Source: Devosia rhodophyticola | Lineage (GTDB): Bacteria > Pseudomonadota > Alphaproteobacteria > Rhizobiales > Devosiaceae | NCBI RefSeq assembly: GCF_028816475.1 | Contig: NZ_CP118247.1 | Location: 1,612,001 to 1,676,000 of the forward strand | DNA length: 64,000 nt | Direction: 5' to 3' | Shown here: piece after piece, positions 54,397 to 63,866 of the stretch | Layout of the letters: each line of letters begins with the position of its first letter | How positions within the stretch are numbered: position 1 is the first letter of the stretch | The notes under the pieces: generated by a model | Database searches by the model: none | Told to the model about the DNA's origin: nothing | What the model saw: the letters and a program-made list of their open reading frames with translations, nothing else | Translations under genes and position numbers: made by a program

Positions 54397-54409
54397 TTCA
54401 CGTGAAACA
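54394..54409. other. parS: parS-like site at the mnmE stop codon
   Basis: TGATTCACGTGAAACA matches 15 of 16 canonical bases. Its first three bases are the mnmE stop. It contains GANTC (GATTC). Confidence 0.82.
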
Positions 54410-54430
54410 TTGTGCCCGGTGCAAAAAAAT

Positions 54431-54446
54431 TGATTCACGTGAAACA
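54431..54446. other. parS: parS-like site upstream of mnmG
   Basis: TGATTCACGTGAAACA, identical to the site 37 bp away and in the same orientation. The pair lies between mnmE and mnmG. Confidence 0.82.
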
Positions 54447-54480
54447 TTGCTCTAAATAGGCCGTTCACAGGAATTTTTCT

Positions 54481-56343
54481 ATGACTGACTATGCTGTCAT
54501 CGTTGTTGGCGGTGGCCATGCCGGATGTGAAGCTGCCGCCGCTGCGGCGCGCACGGGTGTGCCGACGGCGTTGATTACGCACAGACATGCGACAATTGGC
54601 GAGATGAGCTGTAACCCCGCCATCGGTGGTTTGGGCAAAGGTCATTTGGTCCGTGAAATCGACGCGCTTGACGGCTTGATGGGGAGAGTGGCTGACGCCG
54701 CAGGTATCCAATTCCGTGTTCTTAATCGTCGAAAAGGTCCTGCTGTTCGGGGTCCCCGGGCGCAGGCAGATCGCAAACTCTACCGGCAAGCCATGCAAAC
54801 AGCTATTGCGGCTCAGCCTCATCTGGATGTCATCGAAGGCGAGGTAGACGATATTCAAGTCATCGAGGGTACGGTGACAGGGGTGGTTCTTCTGGATGGC
54901 CGCTCGTTCGCTACGCGTTCGGTTGTCCTGACTACGGGAACATTTCTGCGCGGGTTGATTCATCGTGGTGAGGAAACCACGCCGGCCGGCCGTCTCGGAG
55001 AAAAGCCAGTACTTGGGCTTTCCAGCAGACTCGAAGCGCTCGGACTACATTTGGGCAGATTGAAGACCGGTACGCCGGCTCGCCTCGATGGATCAACTAT
55101 TGACTATACCGATCTTGACGAACAGGCAGGGGATAATCCGCCCGAGCCGTTCTCAGCGTTGACACGATCAATCACAACTCGGCAGATCAGCTGTTATGTG
55201 ACACGAACGACTGCCGAGACACATCAAATAATAGCCGACAATATCCATCGTTCAGCGATGTATTCGGGTAGAATTCAAAGCCGTGGTCCGCGCTATTGTC
55301 CCTCGATAGAGGACAAGATTGTGCGATTTGCCGACCGTGACAGTCACCAAATATTTCTCGAGCCCGAGGGATTGGACGACCCAACCGTTTATCCGAATGG
55401 TCTTTCGACTTCGCTACCTGCAGACGTACAATTGGCATTCCTCCAGTCGATGCCGGGATTGTCCAATGTGCGGATCATTCGACCGGGATACGCCATTGAG
55501 TATGACCATGTAGATCCGCGCGAACTGCGGCACACACTTGAGTTGAAGCGCCTGCCGGGGCTCTTTCTGGCCGGCCAGATCAATGGCACGACCGGTTATG
55601 AAGAAGCGGGTGCCCAAGGACTTCTAGCCGGCGCAAATGCGGCGTTTCTTGCTATGGGCAAGCCGCCGTTGATCATGTCGCGTACACAAAGTTACCTGGG
55701 TGTGATGGTCGATGACCTCGTGACGCGTGGTGTTGCTGAGCCCTACCGCATGTTTACGTCACGTGCGGAATTTCGGCTGCATCTGCGTGCCGACAATGCT
55801 GATCAGCGTCTGACGCAGTTGGGAATTGATGTCGGGTTGGTTGGGAAAGCGCGCGGCGCAATTTTTCAGGAGAGGGCGCAGGGGCTCCGCACCGGTCGGA
55901 AAATTCTCGATGAACTGAGCGTCACGCCAAGTGTTGCCAGCAGGGCTGGACTGGCTGTAAACGCTGATGGCAAAAGGCGGACGGCTTTTGAACTACTGTC
56001 CTACCCCAATATCGACGTTGGACTGGTTAAAGAGCTATTTCCAGACATTGGTATGATTGAACCGGTTCATCTTGATCAATTGCTGGTTGATGCGCATTAC
56101 GCCGTTTATCTCGATCGGCAGGCCGCCGATATTGCGGCGGTTCAGCGTGACGAGGGCCGGGTAATTCCAGATTGGGTGGACTATGCGGGTATTGGTGGGC
56201 TGTCGATTGAGCTTCGTCAGAAGTTGGCGCAATTCAAGCCGCAGACAATTGCCCAAGCGCAGTCGCTCGACGGTATGACACCGGCCGCAATTACGCTCCT
56301 TCTGGCGGTCATTCGGCGCGGTCAAATGCGGAAAACTGGTTAA
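54481..56343 (+). CDS. mnmG: tRNA uridine-5-carboxymethylaminomethyl modification enzyme MnmG (GidA)
   Basis: A 620-residue FAD protein that acts with Mnm[21 protein letters not shown] is the FAD-binding start, [21 protein letters not shown] and RGPRAQADR are signatures, and [11 protein letters not shown] precedes the second FAD motif [15 protein letters not shown]. The spacer to mnmE carries two parS-like sites. rsmG begins on the very next base after the stop. Confidence 0.98.
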   Translation: MTDYAVIVVGGGHAGCEAAAAAARTGVPTALITHRHATIGEMSCNPAIGGLGKGHLVREIDALDGLMGRVADAAGIQFRVLNRRKGPAVRGPRAQADRKLYRQAMQTAIAAQPHLDVIEGEVDDIQVIEGTVTGVVLLDGRSFATRSVVLTTGTFLRGLIHRGEETTPAGRLGEKPVLGLSSRLEALGLHLGRLKTGTPARLDGSTIDYTDLDEQAGDNPPEPFSALTRSITTRQISCYVTRTTAETHQIIADNIHRSAMYSGRIQSRGPRYCPSIEDKIVRFADRDSHQIFLEPEGLDDPTVYPNGLSTSLPADVQLAFLQSMPGLSNVRIIRPGYAIEYDHVDPRELRHTLELKRLPGLFLAGQINGTTGYEEAGAQGLLAGANAAFLAMGKPPLIMSRTQSYLGVMVDDLVTRGVAEPYRMFTSRAEFRLHLRADNADQRLTQLGIDVGLVGKARGAIFQERAQGLRTGRKILDELSVTPSVASRAGLAVNADGKRRTAFELLSYPNIDVGLVKELFPDIGMIEPVHLDQLLVDAHYAVYLDRQAADIAAVQRDEGRVIPDWVDYAGIGGLSIELRQKLAQFKPQTIAQAQSLDGMTPAAITLLLAVIRRGQMRKTG

Positions 56344-56991
56344 GTGGCCAGTTTCGATGAGATTGATCGGGTCCTGAGCTACCTGGATAGATGTGTCAGA
56401 CCGAGTGCCGATATTATTGCAGATTTGGAATCCTATTCTGCGTTGCTGCAGAAGTGGCAACGGATACAGAATCTTGTTTCACGTGAAACACTGAATTTGA
56501 TTTGGTCGCGCCATTTCATTGATAGCTTGCAGGTGTTGTCGCTGCTGAAACGGTCTGACCGGTCATTTTTGGACCTCGGTAGTGGTGGTGGTTTTCCAGC
56601 GCTACCGCTGGCGATTGCCCTGAAGGGGAGTGACGCGCGGTTTGTTCTTGTGGAGCCAAATGGGCGCAAAGTCAGCTTTCTGCGAACTGTAGCGCGCGAA
56701 TTGGGTTTGGCAGTGCAGGTCGACGGGCGCCGGAGCGACCAGATAGATTCACGTGAAACACCACCCATTAATGTCATTACCTCTCGGGCATTGGCACCGC
56801 TGCCGCAGCTAAACGCAATGATTGCGCCGTTTTTTGGCCCCAGTACGCGCGCAATCCTGCATAAAGGCAGGGAACATGTTGAAGAATTAGCAGAAGCTGG
56901 TGCGCAATGGCATTTTAACGTGCTATTAACCAAAAGCGACACTGCTGAAGACAGTGTCTTGATCGAACTTAGCGATTTGCGCTCGATCTAG
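56344..56991 (+). CDS. rsmG: 16S rRNA (guanine-527-N7)-methyltransferase RsmG (GidB)
   Basis: A 215-residue SAM methyltransferase. WQRIQNLVSRETLN and RHFIDSLQVL are characteristic, FLDLGSGGGFPALPLAI is the SAM loop, and VLVEPNGRKVSFLR and VITSRALAPLPQL follow. GTG start directly after the mnmG stop. The gene carries two parS sites, including the only perfect canonical copy in the window (56475-56490). parA follows 30 bases later. Confidence 0.97.
   Translation: MASFDEIDRVLSYLDRCVRPSADIIADLESYSALLQKWQRIQNLVSRETLNLIWSRHFIDSLQVLSLLKRSDRSFLDLGSGGGFPALPLAIALKGSDARFVLVEPNGRKVSFLRTVARELGLAVQVDGRRSDQIDSRETPPINVITSRALAPLPQLNAMIAPFFGPSTRAILHKGREHVEELAEAGAQWHFNVLLTKSDTAEDSVLIELSDLRSI
56475..56490. other. 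parS: Canonical parS site inside rsmG
   Basis: TGTTTCACGTGAAACA is a perfect match to canonical parS, about 0.5 kb from parA. It is the only one of the ten sites here without GANTC. Confidence 0.92.
56745..56760. other. parS: parS-like site inside rsmG
   Basis: AGATTCACGTGAAACA matches 14 of 16 canonical bases and contains GANTC. It is 270 bp from the perfect site. Confidence 0.75.
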
Positions 56992-57021
56992 CTCGTTGCG
57001 GTAACAGTTTTGGAGGCCGAC

Positions 57022-57822
57022 TTGGCTCCGCGTATTTTGACACTTGCCAATCAAAAAGGTGGCGTAGGTAAGACCACCACAGCAATAAATCTTGCAACCG
57101 CCCTAGCGGCGATTGGCGAACGCGTTCTAATTGTGGACCTGGACCCGCAAGGCAATGCATCGACCGGACTGGGAATTTCGCGCGTCGATCGAGAAATATC
57201 CGCCTACGATTTGTTGTTGGGTGAAACACGCGTCGCCGAAGCCGCGGTAATGACCAGTGTTCCAAATGTCGCCATCATTCCGTCCACTATGGACCTGTTG
57301 GGTGTTGAGTTGACCATCGCCAGCCAAGCGGATCGAGCGTTCAAACTTCGTAATGCGTTCAAGGCGGTGGATGAATTAACAATCAATGATAAACCCGTCA
57401 GCTATGTCCTAATTGATTGCCCGCCATCGCTAAACCTGTTGACTGTGAACTCTCTGGTGGCTGCTGATGCCGTGTTGGTACCGCTTCAATGTGAGTTCTT
57501 TGCCCTGGAGGGGTTGAGCCAGCTGCTGCAGACCATTGAACAGATACGCTCAACATTGAACCCGCGACTGTCGATCCAGGGTGTCGTCATGACGATGTTC
57601 GACAAGCGCAACAATTTGTCCGAACAGGTATTGCAGGACGTTCGGCAGGAAATGGGTGATCTGGTCTACGATACGGTCATACCCCGTAACGTCAGGTTGA
57701 GCGAAGCGCCGTCATATGGAAAGCCTGCGCTGCTTTATGACCTGAAGTGTGCAGGCAGTCAGGCATACCTGCGACTGGCGACTGAGGTAATTCGCCGTGA
57801 GCGGCATTTGGCGGCGGCGTGA
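57022..57822 (+). CDS. parA: Chromosome partitioning ATPase ParA
   Basis: A 266-residue ParA/Soj ATPase. The deviant Walker A motif NQKGGVGKTTTAINLA carries the signature Lys12, VDLDPQGNASTGLGI is the A' motif, and VLIDCPPSLNLLTVNSL is Walker B. It forms DNA-bound gradients that move ParB-parS complexes. I take TTG at 57022 as start because GGAGG lies five bases upstream; the in-frame TTG at 57010 is too close to any site. A TTG start suggests low expression. Confidence 0.97.
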   Translation: MAPRILTLANQKGGVGKTTTAINLATALAAIGERVLIVDLDPQGNASTGLGISRVDREISAYDLLLGETRVAEAAVMTSVPNVAIIPSTMDLLGVELTIASQADRAFKLRNAFKAVDELTINDKPVSYVLIDCPPSLNLLTVNSLVAADAVLVPLQCEFFALEGLSQLLQTIEQIRSTLNPRLSIQGVVMTMFDKRNNLSEQVLQDVRQEMGDLVYDTVIPRNVRLSEAPSYGKPALLYDLKCAGSQAYLRLATEVIRRERHLAAA

Positions 57823-57832
57823 GGACATGGAA

Positions 57833-58687
57833 ATGAATGAAAAACCTTCTCGTTTGGGACGTGGTCTGGCCGCTCTGATTGGCGATATGGCGACGATGGA
57901 CGGTCAGCGCATTGCCGAGAGCGGCAGCGGCGTCAAACGGTTGCCCGTTGAGTTCATCACAGCAAGTCGCGCCAATCCGCGCCGCAGTTTCGATGACGAT
58001 CAGCTAGAAGAGTTGACCAACTCGATCCGCGAAAAGGGTGTGATGCAGCCATTGTTGGTGCGTCCCAGTGAGGATCCCAATATATTCGAGATCATCGCTG
58101 GCGAGCGCCGCTGGCGTGCGGCACAGCGGGCTGGATTGCACGATGTGCCGGTTATTGTTCGCGAGGTGGACGACAAGGAAGCGCTCGAACTGGCGATAAT
58201 CGAGAACGTTCAGCGCGCCGATCTTAACCCGTTGGAAGAAGCAATGGGGTATGGGCAGCTGATTGAGCAGTTCGATTATACCCAGCAGGATTTGGCCCAG
58301 GTTATTGGCAAGAGCCGCTCGCATGTTGCTAACACCATGCGTCTATTGCGCCTGCCAGAAGATGTGCGTGAAATGGTTTCGAGCGGCGCTCTTACGGCAG
58401 GGCATGCGCGTACATTGATTACGGCTGAAGATCCCGGCACGCTGGCGCGGCAGATCGTTGGAAGCGGTCTGTCTGTGAGGGAGGCTGAAGCACTTAGTCA
58501 GCAGCGTGAGGCGGCGCCAAAAGAAAACCTGCAGCGGTCGAGCGGGACGCTGACACGGTGGCGCTGGAGCGGCGATTGGCCGATGCGCTTGGTCTGTCAG
58601 TTTCGCTGTCGCATGGCGAGTCGGGGGGCAAGGTTGAAATTCGATATAAAACGCTCGAACAGTTGGACGGCATTTGCGCGAGACTAA
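57833..58687 (+). CDS. parB: Chromosome partitioning protein ParB, C-terminus frameshifted
   Basis: The N-terminal 230 or so residues are a normal ParB: RLGRGLAALIGD, GERRWRAAQRAG (CTP-binding box), ENVQRADLNPLEEAMGYGQL and the helix-turn-helix TQQDLAQVIGKSRSHVANT. After REAAPKEN near 58528 the frame changes and the product ends in 50 unrelated residues (Trp/Arg-rich, RWRWSGDWPMRL) at a TAA. The canonical C-terminal dimerisation domain is intact in the frame one base back. As read, the protein is 284 residues and cannot dimerise normally. ATG 57833 has GAGG eight bases upstream. The cause may be a one-base deletion, a sequencing error or, less likely, recoding. Confidence 0.88.
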   Translation: MNEKPSRLGRGLAALIGDMATMDGQRIAESGSGVKRLPVEFITASRANPRRSFDDDQLEELTNSIREKGVMQPLLVRPSEDPNIFEIIAGERRWRAAQRAGLHDVPVIVREVDDKEALELAIIENVQRADLNPLEEAMGYGQLIEQFDYTQQDLAQVIGKSRSHVANTMRLLRLPEDVREMVSSGALTAGHARTLITAEDPGTLARQIVGSGLSVREAEALSQQREAAPKENLQRSSGTLTRWRWSGDWPMRLVCQFRCRMASRGARLKFDIKRSNSWTAFARD

Positions 58688-58698
58688 CCGGCCAATAG
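58528..58698 (+). pseudogene. parB: Out-of-frame ParB C-terminal dimerisation domain
   Basis: In the -1 frame relative to upstream parB, this segment encodes about 56 residues that include AAVERDADTVALERRLADAL, then HGESGGKVEIRYKTLEQLDG, ending RLTGQ and a TAG. This is the usual ParB C-terminal domain (leucine-rich helix, beta hairpin, LEQLD helix). Restoring one base near 58526-58530 (for example AACCT to AACCCT) would give one 288-residue ParB. Confidence 0.85.
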
Positions 58699-58707
58699 TC
58701 CGTAATT

Positions 58708-58737
58708 GACCTAACGTTTCAAGTGAAACGTTAGGTC
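58708..58737. terminator. Perfect hairpin between convergent parB and holA, with a degenerate parS core
   Basis: GACCTAACGTTTC and GAAACGTTAGGTC form a 13-bp stem with an AAGT loop. It lies between the parB and holA stop codons. The centre GTTTCAAGTGAAAC differs from the parS core GTTTCACGTGAAAC by one base. It probably serves as a bidirectional terminator, although no T run follows on either strand. Confidence 0.7.
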
Positions 58738-59758
58738 ACCGCGTCGCCGCCATCATGCAGAGCGCCAAAAAAGTGCGCTGCACGATTGATTCGGACAGCA
58801 CCGGTTGGCGACGGCTGTCGCGGGTCGCCTGTTGCAATCTCTCGTTGACGGCGGCCAGCGCAGTGTCCGACCAGAGGCGGAGTTGCTGTTCGACCAATGC
58901 AGTTCTGGAAAAATGTGGTTTGGGCCGAGCGCTGGCCAAAACCTCTCGAATTGATTTTCCGCTATCAACTGCGGTACGCCACTGGCGCAACTGCGCGAAG
59001 TGCAGGCTCGCAGATCGAAGGAGGCGTTGCGCCTCGACGCCAGAATTCAAGGCCCGTCCCAGCGATATCTCGAGTTTTTCGGGATGGCCGGTACCCATCG
59101 CGTCAATGATGGCATCGACTATTGTCGCGCCATTGTCTGCACAGAGCTCCAGCACCTGCTCTGCCGTCAATTGTTTGCTATCGGCAGCATAAAGTGTCAG
59201 CTTTTCCAACTCGCGTCGCGTAATTTCGCGATCATTTCCGAGATTCTCGCGCAAAATCTGAACAACTTCAGGGTCAATCCTAATGTTGTGCTGAGCAAAT
59301 GTTTCGCGAAACAATGTATTCAGCGTCTCGTCGCTGTCCGCGTAACAAGGCAGGGCGAGTGCCGTAGACTGGGCCTCAACAAGGGCGCGCAAGGCATCCT
59401 TCGGCGTCAAATTTCCGGCTTCGATAAGAATTTTGGTATCCCCAAGTTCGCCAATGATTTCTTTAAGGGTAGTAACCAGGGATTTGCTGGTTCCGCGAAC
59501 GCGAATGATGCGCTTCTCACCAAAAAGAGAAACAGTTTTGACTTCGACGGCAAGGAGCGCGGGATCGGCGTCAATTTCGCCACCATCCAGGGTAACGACA
59601 CTGCCTGCCTCATCGCCAGCACCGGCAAAGGTAGTGGCCAGTATCCTTATTGTTTCCCGAACCAGTCCGGCGTCTGGACCATAAGCGAGGAAAATCCCCG
59701 CGTCGGCGCGGGGGCGTGCTAAGAATCGTGCAACTTCGTGGGCTTTGAGGGCACCCAT
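58736..59758 (-). CDS. holA: DNA polymerase III delta subunit HolA
   Basis: A 340-residue clamp-loader subunit. LAYGPDAGLVRETI, SLFGEKRIIRVRG, GNDREITRRELEKLTLYA and the C-terminal helical domain are characteristic. Its ATG shares one base with the lptE stop (TAATG), so it is coupled to lptE. The leuS-lptE-holA order is common in alphaproteobacteria and convergent with parB. Confidence 0.93.
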   Translation of the reverse strand: MGALKAHEVARFLARPRADAGIFLAYGPDAGLVRETIRILATTFAGAGDEAGSVVTLDGGEIDADPALLAVEVKTVSLFGEKRIIRVRGTSKSLVTTLKEIIGELGDTKILIEAGNLTPKDALRALVEAQSTALALPCYADSDETLNTLFRETFAQHNIRIDPEVVQILRENLGNDREITRRELEKLTLYAADSKQLTAEQVLELCADNGATIVDAIIDAMGTGHPEKLEISLGRALNSGVEAQRLLRSASLHFAQLRQWRTAVDSGKSIREVLASARPKPHFSRTALVEQQLRLWSDTALAAVNERLQQATRDSRRQPVLSESIVQRTFLALCMMAATR

Positions 59759-60267
59759 TAGCGCCGCGACAGGCTCGCGAGGACCGCGAGACGAAGCGAC
59801 TCGGCAACGGCTTTGGCGGCTCGTTCTCGCGCCTCAATCTGGGCCTCGGTATCGGCCAGAACCTGGCTATTAGAATTGAACTGCGCCGTTGCGGCGCGGG
59901 TAAATGTGAGTGGCTCGCTTTCAGAGCCGTCGCGCGCCTCGATATTCAAGGTCGCAGTTACCGTTACCTCATAAACGCGATAGGGATTAACGGTTTGAGA
60001 TATTGAACGTGCGCGCACGGAACTGTTGGCGACCACTTTTGCCAATGGCGCCGTCAACACATCAGAGGCGCCGAGCCGAAGTGCCAGCTGCTGATTGATT
60101 ATTTGTTCCATACGGTTATCGGGTTTGGCATAGGCGAGCGGTATGTTGGGCCGCTCGGCTAATTTGCCACTGTAGACCGGGGCAAAGGTGCATCCGGCCA
60201 ATGCTGGCACAGCGAGTAGAACGGCGATCAAAAGGCCAGATTTGATCAATTGTTTAGATGACAACAT
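59758..60267 (-). CDS. lptE: LPS-assembly lipoprotein LptE
   Basis: About 169 residues. The signal peptide ends in lipobox LAGC with Cys26. The mature part starts TFAPVYSG and has the small alpha/beta fold of LptE, which plugs the LptD channel for LPS export at the outer membrane. Sequence conservation in this family is low; the call rests on lipobox, size and place between leuS and holA. The ATG at 60267 overlaps the end of leuS by 14 bases. Confidence 0.87.
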   Translation of the reverse strand: MLSSKQLIKSGLLIAVLLAVPALAGCTFAPVYSGKLAERPNIPLAYAKPDNRMEQIINQQLALRLGASDVLTAPLAKVVANSSVRARSISQTVNPYRVYEVTVTATLNIEARDGSESEPLTFTRAATAQFNSNSQVLADTEAQIEARERAAKAVAESLRLAVLASLSRR

Positions 60268-62872
60268 TGACGATCCTGTCGGGCACGATAACCAGTTTCT
60301 TGGGGGCCTTACCTTCAAGCATGCGCACAATTACATCCAGTGACAAGACCTGCTGTTCCAGATCCGCTCTGGGCGTGCCGCGCGCGACATTCAATTCGCC
60401 GCGGCGCTTGCCGTTGATCTGAACTGGAATGATGATTTCGTCATCAATGAGCAGGCTGGGGTCCACCTCGGGCCACGGTGCATCTGCGACCAAACCCTGG
60501 TGGCCCAACGCGGCCCAGCACGTCTCTGCCAGATGCGGCATCATTGGGGCAATGACTTGAACTAGCCGTGATACGCCATCATGCAGCGCGTCGAGGCGGC
60601 TTTCAGGGGCAGCGGCCATAACGCCAGCTGCCCGCACCAGCGCGTTGGTTAGCTCATATACCTGCGCCACGGCACGATTGAAGCGCAAACCTTCAATCTC
60701 GTCAGAGATAGCGTGCACGGCGCGATGCGTGGTTTTCCGCAGTACAACCGCCTCTTTGTCGTCTTTTTTAACAACAATATCTTTAGACTGTTCATTCAAC
60801 GCAGCAGTTTCGCCAACCAACCGCCAAACGCGTTGCTGGAACCGACTGGCGCCTTCAACGCCGGCTTCAGTCCATTGGACATCGCGCTCGGGCGGGGAGT
60901 CTGAAAGCATGAACCAGCGGGCTGTATCGGCACCATAGGTGGCAACGATTTCGTCGGGATCGACAACATTCTTCTTGGATTTGCTCATTTTTTCGATTGA
61001 GCCAATCGTTAGCGGGGCATCCGTCCCGAGGCGTTTGGCGGTGCGCTTTTCGCCGTGGACCTCAATCAAAACTTCGGTTGGCAGCACCCAATCACCAGCG
61101 GCGGACTTGTAGGTCTCGTGGGTCACCATGCCCTGGGTAAAAAGGCCCTTGAAAGGCTCGGCGACAGCAACATGGCCGGTTTTCTGCATCGCTCGGGTGA
61201 AGAACCGCGAGTAGAGCAAATGCAGGATCGCGTGTTCAACGCCACCGATATATTGATCAACTGGCAGCCAGGCGCTGGCGGCTTTTGGGTCGGTCGGGGT
61301 CGTTGCTTGCGGCGCTGTAAAGCGTGCGAAATACCAGGAACTGTCAACAAAGGTGTCCATGGTGTCGGTTTCACGGCGCGCCGCGCCACCGCACTGGTGA
61401 CAGGTTGTATTTTTCCATGTCGGATGGTGGTCGAGGGCGTTGCCAGGCTGATCGAAGCTGACATCCTCTGGCAAGATAACCGGCAGGTCCTTTTTGGGCA
61501 CTGGCTGGGTGCCACAAACTTCGCAGTGAATTACCGGGATAGGGCAACCCCAATAGCGCTGGCGCGAAATGCCCCAATCGCGCAGGCGGAAATTGATCTC
61601 GACCGTGCCTTGCGGTCTGCCATCAACGGTGCGTTCGGCGAAGAACGCCGTGGCGGCTCTTTTTGCGTCTTCAATGGACAGGCCATCGAGAAATTCGGAA
61701 TTGAAAATGGTACCGGCTTCGTCATAGGCCTCGTTGGCAATGACAAAGCCTGCGGCGTCCGCTCCGGGCGGCAAGACGACCGGGTTTACTTCAAGATCAT
61801 ATTTGCGGGCAAAATCCAGATCGCGTTGATCGTGCGCGGGGCAGCCGAAAACGGCGCCGGTGCCATAATCCATCAGCACGAAATTGGCGACATAAACGGG
61901 TAGAGTGGCACCCTCGATAACGGGATGCTTGACAGTCAAATGAGTCAAATACCCGCGTTTTTCGGCCTTCTCCAGGGCTTCTGTCGAGGTTCCGAGGCTG
62001 TGACATTCGTCGACGAACGTGGCAAGAGCCGGATCGGTGGCGGCCAATTGACCGGTCAATGGATGATCAGGGGAGAGGGCAAGAAACGACGCGCCGAAAA
62101 TGGTATCGGGGCGGGTGGTGAAAACATCAATGCTGGTCGCGCCAGTCTCTGAGCCTTGCGCAATTTCAAACAACAATCGCAGTCCCTCGGACTTACCGAT
62201 CCAGTTGCGCTGCATCAGTCGAACTTTTTCGGGCCATTGCTCCAGCCCGTCGAGTCCGGCAAGCAGTTCATCGGCATAATCGCTGATCTTGAAAAACCAC
62301 TGGGTCAATTCGCGCTGCTCGACCGGGGCGCCTGAGCGCCAGCCCTTGCCATCGATCACCTGCTCGTTGGCCAGAACGGTCATGTCGACCGGATCCCAAT
62401 TGACCTTGGACTTCTTGCGGGTAATCAGCCCTGCAGCGAGAAAATCAATGAACAGTGCCTGCTGGTGCTGATAATAGTCGGGCTCGCAAGTGGCAATCTC
62501 CCGGGTCCAGTCAATCGAGAGGCCCATGGATTTGAGCTGTTCGCGCATCGAAGCGATATTTTGTCGGGTCCAGGGGCCCGGATTCTGCTTGCGCTCGATC
62601 GCCGCATTTTCGGCAGGCAGGCCAAAAGCGTCCCAACCCATTGGATGCAAGACGTTTTTGCCCTGGGCACGATGGTATCGTGCCAGAACGTCGCCCATGG
62701 CGTAATTGCGCACGTGGCCCATATGGATGCGGCCGGAGGGGTAGGGAAACATTTCAAGCACATAGTAACGTTCACGCGGGTCGTCGTTGCGCGCAATAAA
62801 TGACTGGTTCTGATTCCAGACATTTTGCCAATGGGGTTCCATTTCACGCGGGTTGTAGCGTTCGGCGCTCAC
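60254..62872 (-). CDS. leuS: Leucyl-tRNA synthetase
   Basis: An 872-residue class I aminoacyl-tRNA synthetase. [16 protein letters not shown] carries the HIGH-type motif, the editing domain lies at about residues 225-420 ([20 protein letters not shown]), [14 protein letters not shown] is the KMSKS loop, and the C-terminal tRNA-binding domain ends at [15 protein letters not shown] start at 62872 with AAGGA seven bases upstream. It leads leuS-lptE-holA. Confidence 0.98.
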   Translation of the reverse strand: MSAERYNPREMEPHWQNVWNQNQSFIARNDDPRERYYVLEMFPYPSGRIHMGHVRNYAMGDVLARYHRAQGKNVLHPMGWDAFGLPAENAAIERKQNPGPWTRQNIASMREQLKSMGLSIDWTREIATCEPDYYQHQQALFIDFLAAGLITRKKSKVNWDPVDMTVLANEQVIDGKGWRSGAPVEQRELTQWFFKISDYADELLAGLDGLEQWPEKVRLMQRNWIGKSEGLRLLFEIAQGSETGATSIDVFTTRPDTIFGASFLALSPDHPLTGQLAATDPALATFVDECHSLGTSTEALEKAEKRGYLTHLTVKHPVIEGATLPVYVANFVLMDYGTGAVFGCPAHDQRDLDFARKYDLEVNPVVLPPGADAAGFVIANEAYDEAGTIFNSEFLDGLSIEDAKRAATAFFAERTVDGRPQGTVEINFRLRDWGISRQRYWGCPIPVIHCEVCGTQPVPKKDLPVILPEDVSFDQPGNALDHHPTWKNTTCHQCGGAARRETDTMDTFVDSSWYFARFTAPQATTPTDPKAASAWLPVDQYIGGVEHAILHLLYSRFFTRAMQKTGHVAVAEPFKGLFTQGMVTHETYKSAAGDWVLPTEVLIEVHGEKRTAKRLGTDAPLTIGSIEKMSKSKKNVVDPDEIVATYGADTARWFMLSDSPPERDVQWTEAGVEGASRFQQRVWRLVGETAALNEQSKDIVVKKDDKEAVVLRKTTHRAVHAISDEIEGLRFNRAVAQVYELTNALVRAAGVMAAAPESRLDALHDGVSRLVQVIAPMMPHLAETCWAALGHQGLVADAPWPEVDPSLLIDDEIIIPVQINGKRRGELNVARGTPRADLEQQVLSLDVIVRMLEGKAPKKLVIVPDRIVNVVI

Positions 62873-63011
62873 AGTGCTATCCTTGTGGTCGTATCGTAAG
62901 AGGGCAGTCGGGCGAGGTCGGCCACCGTGCTTGCTTGCCTTTTACGGGGAATTTGGTTACCGGACCATCATCAGAAAACCCCTTTGAGGTCAACAGGAAC
63001 AGGGTAAAAGC

Positions 63012-63698
63012 GTGGATCAGGCCAAAGATGGAGCCGCTGAACGTTTGGCTGAAGTTCGCAAGGCGATGATGCGGGCGAAAAAGCGATTCGACACGTCCGC
63101 CGCGCCTTGCTCGTTGATTGCCGTCTCAAAAACCGTTCCCGGATCGTCCCTGGAGCCGTATCTGGATGCCGGGCAGCGTGTTTTTGGCGAAAACCGGGTG
63201 CAGGAGGCTGCCGAAAAATGGCCGGCCCTGCGCACGCAATATCGCGATATAGAGCTTCACCTGATAGGGCCGCTGCAAACCAACAAGGTGCGCGACGCTG
63301 TGGTGCTGTTTGATTGCATCCAGACCGTGGATCGCGACAAGCTGGCGGCGAGCCTGCGGGCCGAAATGGATCGCGCAGGGCGGTCGCTCAAATTTTTTGT
63401 GCAGGTAAATATTGGCGGCGAGGCACAAAAACATGGCATCGCACCGACCGAGGTTGTTGATTTTGTTGGCCGCTGCCGCACAGAACATCGGCTCGATATC
63501 GTTGGTCTGATGTGCATTCCACCTGATGGCCTACCGCCCGGACCCTACTTTGCCAGCCTTGTCGGTTTGGCGCGACAGGCAAACGTTGACGAATTATCGA
63601 TGGGGATGAGCGGAGACTTTGAAACAGCTATCTCCATGGGTGCAACCCATGTTCGCGTCGGGTCGGCGCTTTTCGGCGCGCGGGCACCGCTTGGCTGA
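63012..63698 (+). CDS. YggS-family pyridoxal phosphate homeostasis protein
   Basis: A 228-residue single-domain PLP-binding protein of the alanine-racemase N-terminal fold. The PLP lysine is in SLIAVSKTVPGSSLE; GENRVQEAAEKW, HLIGPLQTNKV, LSMGMSGDFETAI and VRVGSALFG are typical. It keeps free PLP balanced and has no known catalytic activity. GTG start at 63012. It is divergent from leuS. Confidence 0.94.
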   Translation: MDQAKDGAAERLAEVRKAMMRAKKRFDTSAAPCSLIAVSKTVPGSSLEPYLDAGQRVFGENRVQEAAEKWPALRTQYRDIELHLIGPLQTNKVRDAVVLFDCIQTVDRDKLAASLRAEMDRAGRSLKFFVQVNIGGEAQKHGIAPTEVVDFVGRCRTEHRLDIVGLMCIPPDGLPPGPYFASLVGLARQANVDELSMGMSGDFETAISMGATHVRVGSALFGARAPLG

Positions 63699-63866
63699 CT
63701 GCCCGACGACTTCGATTTGCCGCATTGTTTCCCATGCCCGATATGCAACTTTCAGGGCGCCCAACCCGTTGCTGATCCTATAACGCCGTTGTGATGAGGT
63801 AGCCCAATACCCCTCGTCATAATGATAGTGTTGTATCTGCCTATCTGACCTGCCCCGGAGAACACA

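Noticed and set aside
58515..58535. Programmed -1 frameshift signal in parB
   Set aside because: AGAAAAC is not an X-XXY-YYZ heptamer and no stable downstream stem is obvious. A simple one-base deletion or read error explains the data better.
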